A DNA stretch of 6,003 nucleotides, from NCBI GenBank assembly GCA_002690755.1, contig NZFT01000022.1, positions 23,839 through 29,841 of the forward strand, given 5' to 3'. This document shows positions 1 to 6,003 of the stretch, one piece after another. Each line of letters starts with the position of its first letter. Position 1 is the first letter of the stretch. Under the pieces are notes generated by a model, which was not told the DNA's origin, did not search any database, and was given only the letters and a program-made list of their open reading frames with translations. Both the position numbers and the translations under genes were made by a program. The DNA is from Phycisphaerae bacterium. Its GTDB lineage: Bacteria > Planctomycetota > Phycisphaerae > Phycisphaerales > SM1A02.

Positions 1-2428
1 TTCCGGTGATGCGGAACGGGAAGCCGGGATACTGGGCCGCATCGTCCTCGGGATCGGACCATCGCGGCCAGGCCTCGAGCAGCAGGTCGCCGGTGACGGG
101 ATCGACGTCGACCATCCCGTATCCGGGCGAGAGGTCGTAGAGCCGTCGAGGCTCGAGACCCCGGTCCTCGGGGTTGGTGACCGTGAAGACCGTCATGAGG
201 TTGCCGAACCCGTCCTCGAAATCACCCGCGTAACGAGGCGCTCCGTCCCATCGATTGCCACCTTCGTCGATCGGCATCCACCGCCGAGGCCAGGTGTTGG
301 CGACCGCGGGCGGCGTGAAGGCAAACGTCCCATCACGGTAAGCGTCGACGCCGTACTGGACGAGGGAACCGAGATGCTGATCGCCGCAGAGGTGGAGCGC
401 GTCGGCCGCCTGCAGTGAACGAACGGCCCGGGTCCGCGCCGACTGGGGCCAACCACCGGAATCAGTGTCCGCGGCGGGGACGTCGTCTTCCGCGTACTCG
501 CCGGCCGCATGGACCTTCAGACGCGGAACGACCCCGTCATCCCGTCCGGGCGGAAGGGTCGCGACGTTCACCCACGGTGTCTGCGAAAGGACGATCTTCC
601 GAGGACTCCGCGGATCGCGGGAGGTCGCCCAGTCTGCGAGAAACGCCTCCTGCGTCGGACCGAGGAACATCGCGTCCGGGACGTCCGCGTCCTTCGGATC
701 GAAGTCCGGATTCCTGAACCAGCCGTTGCGGACCTTCCCTTCCGGAAGTTTGACGCTCGCCGAATCCTTCCACATTCGGTCGGCGACGACCGCAAAGTCC
801 ACGGGGCCGTACCGAATCCGGGCGGTGTACGGATCGATCCCCTGCCCGATCGGACCGGGAACGGCGCACGCCGGGAGGTTGCCGACCTGGGTCCGGTGAA
901 TGGCGTTCACGACGTCGGCGCCCAGTTTGTATCCGCCCGAATCCTGAACGGTGAGACCGTCCTTCGCCTTCGCGAGCACGCCACCCGCCCCCCAGATGTT
1001 GCCGTGATAGACGTCGTGGTCGTCGGGAATGATGACGCAGGGGCGGTCCCGACACAGCTCCGCGAAGCTCCGAAGCCAGCGCTGATACTTCGTGTGGTAG
1101 TCGAGCATGATCTTCCGCCGGTCGACCCCGTTCAGATCGCCTTCGTAGATCTGGTCGCCCGCGAAGAACAGGAAGTCCGGATCCTGCGTTGCGACGCCGG
1201 TCACGAGCTCGTCGTGCGGAAACCAGACCCCCTGTCGATTCCACGCCGAATGCGCCGTCATGTTCTTCACGCAGTTCAGACTCGCGATCCGGAGCGGACG
1301 TTCGACCGGCGGGGCATGAATCTCGCCCTGCCATTCGAACGGCGTTCCATTCATCGCTCCTCGAACCCGGTATTTCCGTCCGAGGTACTCCTCGACGTCG
1401 TCGACGTCGAAGACCACGTTGAAGCTCTCGTCGACGAGCCCGCCCGTCGCGATCGGTCGCCAGATGCCGTCCCGGGTCTCGAACTCGAGCGCAACGTCGC
1501 CGAGATCCGACGCCGCGACCGGGGGAAAGAGCGTGTTCAGCCGCAGGGCGTGGATGCCGTCGTCGTTCCGGTCGAGGGTGTAGGTCACGGCGAGCACGGG
1601 TCCCCACGAATGATCCGTCTCGTCGAGCCACGCCTCGAGATCGGCGCCGCGGAGTCGAAGATCCGCGAACGACCAGCCGATGCCGTCCTTTCGCGCACTA
1701 CGATGCCCGACGAGGGCGATGCCGCCGTCGATCCGATCGCGTTCCAGTCCCCGGGCCGAGACGACGGTGAAGATGGCGTCACCGTCCCGCGCCGAGAGAT
1801 CAACGTCGAAGCGACCGTCCCGCGGGGTGATGACCAGATCGAGCGCAAACCGCCTGAATTCGGTGCCGGACCCGCCGAGCTCGACGCGCTCCTCCGGAAT
1901 CGATCGAAGGTCCTCCAGTCTCGTCTTCGCCGGCAAAGCCCAGCTGAACCCTCCCTGCTTCTCGGTCGAGAAGTCGAGCAGCCGACCCGTCGAAGCCCCG
2001 GCGACCACCGCGAGCATCCCCCCGTCGGGGGCGGGGACCTGCTGGATCAGTGCCGTCAGACGCGGGTCCACATCGGGCCCGCCGGCGCCGAACAACAAAC
2101 CCGCGAACGAACCGGCGTCGACGGATCCGCCGCCCTCCGCCCGCACGTCAACGGAGATCGTCAACGGGGTCTCCGGTGCATCCGGATCGATCCGCAACGG
2201 AAGGACATGCGCCGTTCGAACCGGAAGTCGGCTGTCGTCATTGACCAGCCGGCCGTCGAGGATTCGCCAGTCCTGAAGCCGACTCGGCTGCCAGGCGGGA
2301 CCGATCCAACGACGGGATCCGATCTCCTCGATCGGGATCACCCGCTCCTCGGGCGGGACCGCATCGGCCGGAACCGATGCGAGTGCGGGCGAAAGCGACG
2401 CAAGCAATGGAAGAACGATCGGGTGCAT
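1..2428 (-). CDS. PhoD-like metallophosphatase (alkaline phosphatase D family), secreted, C-terminus cut off by window edge
   Basis: Predicted exported phosphomonoesterase or phosphodiesterase of the PhoD family, metal-dependent enzymes that release phosphate outside the cytoplasm. The frame is open for 809 codons from the ATG at 2428 to the left edge, with no stop. Residues 1-18 form a short hydrophobic leader ending ALA, a plausible Sec signal. Residues about 20-265 look like a beta-sandwich (concanavalin A/LamG-like) and end in GIGW252SFADLRLRG. Residues about 275-378 resemble the Ig-like PhoD N-terminal domain. The catalytic domain follows: SLNC386 (possible metal-ligand Cys, as in PhoD ASC motifs), FFAGD425QIY428, PDD470HDVYHGN477, LSQTPW619 and CGD683QH685. 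The start is supported by GGAG 8 bases upstream; an in-frame ATG at 2476 lacks a ribosome site. No twin-arginine motif is present, although classical PhoD is a Tat substrate. The family call is firm; the substrate and N-terminal domain fold are inferred. Confidence 0.85.
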   Translation of the reverse strand, partial: MHPIVLPLLASLSPALASVPADAVPPEERVIPIEEIGSRRWIGPAWQPSRLQDWRILDGRLVNDDSRLPVRTAHVLPLRIDPDAPETPLTISVDVRAEGGGSVDAGSFAGLLFGAGGPDVDPRLTALIQQVPAPDGGMLAVVAGASTGRLLDFSTEKQGGFSWALPAKTRLEDLRSIPEERVELGGSGTEFRRFALDLVITPRDGRFDVDLSARDGDAIFTVVSARGLERDRIDGGIALVGHRSARKDGIGWSFADLRLRGADLEAWLDETDHSWGPVLAVTYTLDRNDDGIHALRLNTLFPPVAASDLGDVALEFETRDGIWRPIATGGLVDESFNVVFDVDDVEEYLGRKYRVRGAMNGTPFEWQGEIHAPPVERPLRIASLNCVKNMTAHSAWNRQGVWFPHDELVTGVATQDPDFLFFAGDQIYEGDLNGVDRRKIMLDYHTKYQRWLRSFAELCRDRPCVIIPDDHDVYHGNIWGAGGVLAKAKDGLTVQDSGGYKLGADVVNAIHRTQVGNLPACAVPGPIGQGIDPYTARIRYGPVDFAVVADRMWKDSASVKLPEGKVRNGWFRNPDFDPKDADVPDAMFLGPTQEAFLADWATSRDPRSPRKIVLSQTPWVNVATLPPGRDDGVVPRLKVHAAGEYAEDDVPAADTDSGGWPQSARTRAVRSLQAADALHLCGDQHLGSLVQYGVDAYRDGTFAFTPPAVANTWPRRWMPIDEGGNRWDGAPRYAGDFEDGFGNLMTVFTVTNPEDRGLEPRRLYDLSPGYGMVDVDPVTGDLLLEAWPRWSDPEDDAAQYPGFPFRITG

Positions 2429-2436
2429 GTCTGGTT

Positions 2437-2440
2437 CTCC
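2437..2440 (-). promoter_or_regulatory. Ribosome binding site of the PhoD-like gene
   Basis: On the minus strand GGAG lies 8 bases before the ATG at 2428, a standard Shine-Dalgarno distance. It favours this start over the in-frame ATG at 2476, which has no comparable motif. Confidence 0.6.
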
Positions 2441-2466
2441 GCCGGTCGGCAGGAAGAAGGTCGGGC

Positions 2467-2479
2467 AGGATCGCATCCT
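2467..2479. repeat. Short perfect inverted repeat, possible operator
   Basis: AGGAT-CGC-ATCCT is a perfect 5-base dyad around a 3-base centre. It overlaps the best -10 candidate for the PhoD-like gene, which is where a repressor site might sit. Dyads this short also arise by chance, so the role is speculative. Confidence 0.25.
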
Positions 2480-2548
2480 AGCGGTCCATCCGGGCGGGAA
2501 GAACGCGACGCACGAACGGCCGGCCCCCGAGCCGCTACGCTTTCAGGC

Positions 2549-3523
2549 ATGACGACGACCATTCTCTCGATCGTGGCCTCGATTCTCGCCGCCGACCCGC
2601 CGGCCGCAGCGACGCCCCCTCCAACGGAAGACGAACGTCCGCACGTGGTCTTCATCGCCGGAGACGAGGAATACCGCAGTGAGGAATCGCTGCCGAAGTT
2701 CGCCGCCCTGCTGGCCCGGGATCACGACGTCCGCACGACCGTGCTCCACAGTCTCGACGAGGACGGACTGATCGATCCCGAGGCGCTCTCGAACATCCCC
2801 GGGGTCGACGTGCTCGCGGACGCGGATCTCGTCGTGATGTTCATCCGCTTCCGCACCCTGCCCGAAGCACAGCTGGAACCGATCCGACGATACGTCGCCT
2901 CGGGCCGGCCGCTGGTGGGATTCCGGACGGCGACGCATGCCTTCCGGTACCCGGACGAGGATCCCCGACACACGGAGATGAACGAGGCCTGGCCCCGACT
3001 CGTCTTCGGCCAGCGATGGATCACGCACCATGGAAACTTCGGCGACGGGAAGGCCCCGCTCACCCGGGTCGTGCCGGATCCGGAAGCGTCCCATCCGATC
3101 CTTCGCGGCGTCGACCCGTTCGACGCGTATTCGTGGCTCTACCACGTCGAAGGTGGTGGCGACGAACTGGCCGGTGATCCGACCCGCCTCGCCACCGGCA
3201 CGACGCTGAAGTCCTATCACGAGGACCGGCACGATCGATTCCCGACATCCAGTCCGGTGGCGTGGACCATCGAGAATCCGCCCGGGTCGGAACTCCCCGG
3301 GCGCGTGTTCTTCACGACCCTCGGGCATCCGTACGACTTCCGGTCCGCGGACTGCCGACGGATGGCGGTCCAGGGGATGCTCTGGGCGCTGGGGCGGGAG
3401 GAGGAGATTCCAACGACCGGCGTGAAGATCGACGAGGCGGCGGACTGGCGCCTCACCAACGCCGGGTTTGGTGGTTACCGGAAGGGCCAGCGTCCTGAGA
3501 CACCATCGAGACGCGGGCGTTGA
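2549..3523 (+). CDS. Secreted ThuA-like domain protein
   Basis: A 324-residue protein of the ThuA-like superfamily, a class I glutamine-amidotransferase-like fold named after trehalose utilisation protein ThuA. Many planctomycete members are exported and of unknown chemistry; carbohydrate metabolism is the usual guess. Residues 1-15 are a short hydrophobic leader, followed by a Pro/Ala-rich linker to about residue 30. The domain opens with HVVFIAGDEEY42 and SEESLP. Family-typical motifs follow: LVGFRTATH130AF, THH161GNFGDG and FFTTLGH260PYDF. The C-terminal tail is basic (ends SRRGR). The same frame stays open about 2 kb upstream across the antisense of the PhoD-like gene, but the first Met of the domain frame with a leader peptide is at 2549, so I chose it. 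There is no clear Shine-Dalgarno. It is transcribed divergently from the PhoD-like gene. The family call is firm; the reaction is unknown. Confidence 0.85.
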   Translation: MTTTILSIVASILAADPPAAATPPPTEDERPHVVFIAGDEEYRSEESLPKFAALLARDHDVRTTVLHSLDEDGLIDPEALSNIPGVDVLADADLVVMFIRFRTLPEAQLEPIRRYVASGRPLVGFRTATHAFRYPDEDPRHTEMNEAWPRLVFGQRWITHHGNFGDGKAPLTRVVPDPEASHPILRGVDPFDAYSWLYHVEGGGDELAGDPTRLATGTTLKSYHEDRHDRFPTSSPVAWTIENPPGSELPGRVFFTTLGHPYDFRSADCRRMAVQGMLWALGREEEIPTTGVKIDEAADWRLTNAGFGGYRKGQRPETPSRRGR

Positions 3524-3671
3524 ATCATCGGATCACGGCGGTTCGATCGCGGGAATCCGGCTTGATCTGAGGATCGCCTGTCCGCGGCCGGCTTTCGGGG
3601 GTATCGTGTCCGCTGAGACGCCGCTCCGAATTTCCCTGGAGCGAGCCGTGAACGCCTTGAGCATTCGAGCC

Positions 3672-3675
3672 GGAG
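3672..3675 (+). promoter_or_regulatory. Ribosome binding site of the pseudopilin-like gene
   Basis: GGAG lies 7 bases before the ATG at 3683, a standard Shine-Dalgarno distance that supports this start. The upstream gap 3524-3682 shows no convincing promoter pair. It holds one 6-base inverted repeat, CGCTCC at 3622-3627 with GGAGCG at 3638-3643. Confidence 0.6.
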
Positions 3676-3682
3676 CAACCCC

Positions 3683-4489
3683 ATGAAGAACCGACCTCGA
3701 CGCTCGACCGACCACCGTCGGCCCGGCTTCACCCTCGTGGAACTGCTCGTCGTGATCGCCATGATCGTGATCCTGGTGAGTCTGGTGCTCTACGCGACGA
3801 ATTCCTTTCAGCAGACCTCCCGGGGCCTGACCTGCCTGTCGCAGCAGCGACAGATGATGCTCGCCTGGGACGGCTACGCGTCCGACAACGCCGGCCGATA
3901 CGTCGCCCCGGACACCAACCGACATGCGTGGGACTGGGTCAGCTCCGTGGGCAACAACATGGGCCCTGGAAACACCGAACGAGAGGAAGCCCTCACCGAG
4001 GGCCGACTGTTCCCCTACGTCGGCGACGTCCGACTCTACAAGTCCCCGTTCGACCGCTCCGACTACGTTCGCACCTACTCGCTCAGCGCCTTCTTCACCG
4101 ACGGAGAGGGCACGAGCGACTGGAACGGACCACCTTCGTGGTCGATCGGGACCCGCAGTCGGATCCCCCGCCCCAGCGATACCATCTCGATGGTCGCGGA
4201 GCACGACCGACGCGGGCACAACATCAACGGCTGGGGAATCAACCCCTACACCCCGGACTGGATCGACCAGCTCATGATCTGGGACGAGGGCCACTTCAAC
4301 TTCGCCTTCGCGGACGGCCACGTCGAACGACGCAAATGGGCGGGAACCAGCTACTCCAACCCGGAGCCGATCGAGATCGCATTCAACAGTCCCACCCAGC
4401 TCACCAACATCTACTACCCAGGGCCGGACTGGGACTGGGTGTCCGAACGACTGTTTCCCGGGAGTGCCGCGCTCTATGGCGGGTGGTGA
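3683..4489 (+). CDS. Pseudopilin-like protein with type IV prepilin N-terminus and planctomycete H-X9-DG-like C-terminus
   Basis: A 268-residue membrane-anchored protein of the large planctomycete group that carries a prepilin methylation signal and a C-terminal H-X9-DG motif (DUF1559-like and relatives). Residues 1-15 are a basic leader (MKNRPRR...RRPG15) cut by prepilin peptidase before F16. E20 is the conserved Glu at mature position 5, and residues 16-38 form the hydrophobic helix. The globular part is rich in Trp, Tyr and Asp. Near the C-terminus FAFAD211GHVE matches the family, but the position normally held by His is D201, giving D-X9-DG; a His sits three residues later, at 204. The start is set by GGAG 7 bases upstream. 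The role of such proteins is unknown; they are thought to form surface or secretion-related assemblies. The next gene starts 8 bases after this stop, so the two may be co-transcribed. Confidence 0.85.
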   Translation: MKNRPRRSTDHRRPGFTLVELLVVIAMIVILVSLVLYATNSFQQTSRGLTCLSQQRQMMLAWDGYASDNAGRYVAPDTNRHAWDWVSSVGNNMGPGNTEREEALTEGRLFPYVGDVRLYKSPFDRSDYVRTYSLSAFFTDGEGTSDWNGPPSWSIGTRSRIPRPSDTISMVAEHDRRGHNINGWGINPYTPDWIDQLMIWDEGHFNFAFADGHVERRKWAGTSYSNPEPIEIAFNSPTQLTNIYYPGPDWDWVSERLFPGSAALYGGW

Positions 4490-4497
4490 TCAGACGA

Positions 4498-4896
4498 ATG
4501 CGTTTCACAAACGGTTTCCAATCGTTCCGACATCTCGCGATCCTCTCCACCTCGGTGCTGCTGCTCTCGGGCTGTGATCGCGAAACGACCCCGGCCGCCG
4601 CACCTGAGAACGGCGGCGTCGGCGTGCTCGGCGAACGCGTCACCATGGATGACGATCCGATGGTCGCGGAATTCCGGACGGAGGCCGCCCCCTACCTCGA
4701 GATGCGTACCGCGTTGAATGCGTTGAACGGCCGACTCGCCACCGGTGACGCGACGCCTGAAGAGGTCGAGGAATGGCAGGCCATGCAGGAAAAGTGCGAC
4801 CGGGAGCGGGTTCGTCTGAACGCCATCCTGTACGCTGATTCGGTCGATCCGGAGCGTCGAAGGGCGATGTTCTGGATCCTCCAGTCGGCGAATTGA
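4498..4896 (+). CDS. Small unknown lipoprotein, 132 residues
   Basis: I do not recognise this family. The N-terminus is a lipoprotein signal: R2 and R11, a hydrophobic stretch L13-L23, and the lipobox L23-S-G-C26, so the mature protein would begin with lipidated Cys26. A short acidic/Pro/Gly linker follows, then a mostly helical region from about residue 50 to 132, with a charged helix around EEVEEWQ and a lone second Cys at 100. The protein ends ILQSAN. The start is uncertain: ATG 4498 gives a normal lipoprotein leader, but in-frame GTG codons at 4483 and 4486 overlap the upstream stop (GTGA), which would suggest translational coupling. Neither has a strong ribosome site. It sits directly behind the pseudopilin-like gene and may be an envelope partner of it. 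The lipoprotein call is strong, the function unknown. Confidence 0.75.
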   Translation: MRFTNGFQSFRHLAILSTSVLLLSGCDRETTPAAAPENGGVGVLGERVTMDDDPMVAEFRTEAAPYLEMRTALNALNGRLATGDATPEEVEEWQAMQEKCDRERVRLNAILYADSVDPERRRAMFWILQSAN

Positions 4897-4908
4897 TCGT
4901 CATTCCGA

Positions 4909-4935
4909 CGGGTCTCGCATGACGTGCGGGACTCG
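4909..4935 (+). other. Hairpin in the gap between the two lipoprotein genes
   Basis: Bases 4909-4919 can pair with 4925-4935 as an 11-base RNA stem containing two G-U pairs, with the 5-base loop TGACG. No T-run follows, so it is not a classic intrinsic terminator. It could be a leader structure or a processing/stability element. It covers the alternative ATG at 4919 of the following gene. Confidence 0.35.
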
Positions 4936-4966
4936 ACCGCTTCGAACCCGATTCCTGGATTCCGCG

Positions 4967-5398
4967 ATGTCACCACGTCCTGTTTCGATCCTCCGATTCG
5001 TGCTCGCAACCGGGGCGCTCGCCCTCACCGGATGCGTGAACCCGTTCATCGAGAACTACGTCGGAACTCGCCAGACGGCCACCGAAGATCCGATCCGAGT
5101 CGTGGCCAAGACGGACGCGCCTCGACTCGGTACCAGCCGGTTCTCCACGCAGATGGAGATCGGCAGCCTTCCGGGCGATGCCGAGGCCCGGGCGGCGGCG
5201 GCCGAGGTCGGTGCCGGTTCCTACTGGTGGAGATTCGCCCCGACCTTCTCGGCCGGAAACGAGTCCGCGACGATCGGCGCCGGCAGCGGACGGGTCGGCA
5301 CCACCGATCCGTTCGGACCCGCGTTCGGCGAAAAGACCATCAAGTGGTACGAGTTCGAAGCGGTGTTCTACGCGGGTCCACCAGCCCGCGACGACTAG
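4967..5398 (+). CDS. Small secreted lipoprotein, 143 residues, unknown function
   Basis: The ATG at 4967 gives a good lipoprotein signal: R4 and R10, hydrophobic residues I8-L20 and the lipobox L20-T-G-C23. An in-frame ATG at 4919 would add 16 residues before this signal and is less likely. The mature part has the order GTSRF59, an Ala-rich helix D71-A83 ending EVGAG, YWWRFAP, a Gly/Ser/Thr-rich stretch (about 95-125), and a final strand Y128EFEAVFYAG. This order resembles small bacterial lipoproteins in which a G-[ST]-S-x-F strand, a helix ending VGA and a Gly/Ser/Thr-rich loop precede a last strand of the type YxxxAVF. The resemblance is by eye only. The gap of 70 bases from the previous lipoprotein gene allows co-transcription but contains a hairpin. 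Export is well supported; the function is not known. Confidence 0.72.
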   Translation: MSPRPVSILRFVLATGALALTGCVNPFIENYVGTRQTATEDPIRVVAKTDAPRLGTSRFSTQMEIGSLPGDAEARAAAAEVGAGSYWWRFAPTFSAGNESATIGAGSGRVGTTDPFGPAFGEKTIKWYEFEAVFYAGPPARDD

Positions 5399-5433
5399 AT
5401 CGACGCCACACGCTCCGGATCTTTCGCAGGACC

Positions 5434-5449
5434 GCCGATCCCGATCGGC
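5434..5449. repeat. Inverted repeat in the convergent intergenic region
   Basis: GCCGATC-CC-GATCGGC is a perfect 7-base dyad that can fold into a tight hairpin with about 6 paired bases and a 4-base loop. It lies 36 bases after the stop of the lipoprotein gene and just left of the larger terminator. No T-run follows on the plus strand. It may help end or protect the plus-strand transcript. Confidence 0.4.
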
Positions 5450-5454
5450 ACACG

Positions 5455-5485
5455 AAAAGGAGGGCCGTCCGTGGACGGCCCTCCT
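5455..5485 (-). terminator. Intrinsic terminator of the zinc metalloprotease gene, perhaps bidirectional
   Basis: Bases 5458-5470 and 5473-5485 are a perfect 13-base inverted repeat (AGGAGGGCCGTCC and its complement) around two bases. Read on the minus strand, the GC-rich stem ends in CCT and runs into TTT from the A-run at 5455-5458, the layout of a Rho-independent terminator. It lies 43 bases after the TGA of the minus-strand gene. On the plus strand the stem is followed by TCGCATTCG with no T-run, so termination there would be weaker. Confidence 0.8.
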
Positions 5486-5527
5486 CGCATTCGTTCGATC
5501 CGGGTCGCTCCGGCGCGACTCCGTGGA

Positions 5528-6003
5528 TCAGTTGTAGACGTAGTCGGCGTTCAAGACCCGATCGATGATCGCCTTGGCATCCGAGAGGTGAGCCCTCGAG
5601 TAGTCGTCGAGCCGGCTTCCGTCCCGACTCAGCACTTCACCGATCTGCTCGTCGAGCTCGCGAAGCTGCTGACGTGAGAGACTCGCGACGGCGGCCTTGG
5701 AGGGCCCGAACCGGTCGCTACCGCCAGCAAGCGACACCAAGCGTTCGAGATGCGTTCGCTGAAGGTTCCGACGCAGACTCGAGATGTAGGCGTCGGTGTT
5801 GCTTCGCTTCCCACTGGGCCGTGCGTCCAACTCGGACCAGACCGCAGCCTTCACGCCGCCCATGGTCTCCGGGATCGTGAGGATGTCGTCCCCCTCCTCC
5901 GCTCGGAATTCGTTGTCGTACATGCGGTTCAGCGTGGTGGGGTTGAGAATCAGCGTCAAGGCCGTCCGCTGGATCCCGTTGATCCGGTTGTGGACGTCGA
6001 ACG
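5528..6003 (-). CDS. Zinc-dependent metalloprotease (DUF4953/DUF5117-type), C-terminal part only
   Basis: The minus-strand frame is open from the right edge to TGA at 5530-5528, giving 157 C-terminal residues; the start is outside the window. It matches the C-terminal region of large exported metzincin-like zinc proteases (DUF5117/DUF4953 group) as I remember that family: an opening helix with IQRTALTLILNPTTLNRMYD, an AVWSELD segment, the helix ISSLRRNLQRTHLERL, and a closing part with LRELDEQI, a YSRAHLSDA segment and the C-terminus ADYVYN. The catalytic HExxH lies upstream of this segment and cannot be seen here. The family is widespread in planctomycetes and Bacteroidetes and is expected to act outside the cytoplasm. 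A TTG at 5959 is an internal Leu codon, not a start, because the homologous region continues before it. A strong terminator follows the stop. The recognition is from motifs, not a search. Confidence 0.72.
   Translation of the reverse strand, partial: FDVHNRINGIQRTALTLILNPTTLNRMYDNEFRAEEGDDILTIPETMGGVKAAVWSELDARPSGKRSNTDAYISSLRRNLQRTHLERLVSLAGGSDRFGPSKAAVASLSRQQLRELDEQIGEVLSRDGSRLDDYSRAHLSDAKAIIDRVLNADYVYN

Larger units (their letters stand above)
2429..2548. promoter_or_regulatory. Divergent intergenic region between the PhoD-like and ThuA-like genes
   Basis: These 120 bases must hold the promoters of two divergent genes unless transcripts enter from elsewhere. On the minus strand, TAGGAT at 2480-2475 matches the -10 consensus TATAAT at four of six positions and would give a leader of roughly 40 bases; no good -35 is seen upstream. 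On the plus strand, TACGCT at 2536-2541 is only a weak -10 and lies very close to the ThuA-like ATG. A perfect dyad at 2467-2479 covers the minus-strand -10 candidate. The sigma factor is unknown, so the promoter boxes are weak calls. Confidence 0.35.

Noticed and set aside
537..1848. Other long open frames on both strands within the PhoD-like gene
   Set aside because: They are Arg/Ser/Pro-rich, have no domain signature and overlap a well-supported gene; they are frame shadows.
509..2548. Long open plus-strand frame that runs antisense to the PhoD-like gene and joins the ThuA-like gene in frame, as if it were one 1004-residue protein
   Set aside because: The upstream part is Arg/Asp/Val/Pro-rich with no recognisable motifs, while the opposite strand has full PhoD motifs. 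Strong GC bias at the third codon position keeps antisense frames open. The ThuA domain has its own leader peptide from 2549.
2543..3328. Minus-strand open frame of 261 codons across the ThuA-like gene
   Set aside because: It is antisense to a gene with clear family motifs and has low-complexity, His/Arg/Gly-rich composition.
3562..3607. TTGATC and TATCGT as a promoter for the pseudopilin gene
   Set aside because: The boxes are about 34 bases apart, far from the usual 16-18, and no better pairing is present.
3533..4321. Minus-strand open frame of 262 codons across the pseudopilin-like gene
   Set aside because: The plus strand carries the prepilin signal and FADGHV motif in a frame with a good ribosome site; the antisense product has no motif.
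3928..4497. In-frame upstream extension of the first lipoprotein gene
   Set aside because: The extension overlaps the pseudopilin gene in another frame, is Arg/Pro-rich, and would bury the lipoprotein signal inside the protein.
5471..5880. Short plus-strand frames across the metalloprotease tail
   Set aside because: The minus strand shows family motifs continuously to a stop followed by a terminator; the plus frames have none and one begins inside the terminator stem.
1..6003. CRISPR array, tRNA/rRNA, transposon ends or a defence system
   Set aside because: No regularly spaced direct repeats, RNA-gene signatures, transposase or nuclease motifs were seen; all well-supported genes belong to envelope or secreted protein groups.

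Overview
The window is GC-rich, densely coding bacterial chromosome. It most likely comes from a planctomycete, possibly Phycisphaerae-like. The main pointers are a pseudopilin-type protein with a GFTLVELL N-terminus and a FADGHV C-terminal motif, a secreted ThuA-like protein, a PhoD-type phosphatase, and the tail of a large zinc-dependent metalloprotease. The assignment rests on gene-family habit, not on a marker gene. No RNA gene, CRISPR array, insertion sequence or phage gene was seen.

Layout. Bases 1-2428 (minus strand) hold most of a PhoD-like metallophosphatase, cut off by the left edge. A 120-base divergent intergenic region (2429-2548) separates it from a plus-strand ThuA-like gene (2549-3523). 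After a 159-base gap come three plus-strand genes: the pseudopilin-like protein (3683-4489), a small unknown lipoprotein (4498-4896) only 8 bases downstream, and a second small lipoprotein (4967-5398). A convergent intergenic region (5399-5527) carries two hairpins, one of them a strong intrinsic terminator for the minus-strand gene. From 5528 to the right edge lies the C-terminal part of the zinc-dependent metalloprotease.

How the genes fit together. Every predicted product appears to be exported or envelope-bound: a secreted phosphatase, a secreted ThuA-like protein, a membrane-anchored pseudopilin and two lipoproteins. The metalloprotease belongs to a family that is normally exported. PhoD and ThuA could share control through their common upstream region. 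The pseudopilin and first lipoprotein are close enough to be co-transcribed and perhaps translationally coupled. No pathway linking all of them can be shown from sequence alone.

I found no convincing undescribed system. The points most worth a second look are the three-part PhoD protein without a Tat motif, the histidine-to-aspartate change in the pseudopilin's H-X9-DG motif, the two unclassified lipoproteins, and several inverted repeats in the intergenic regions.
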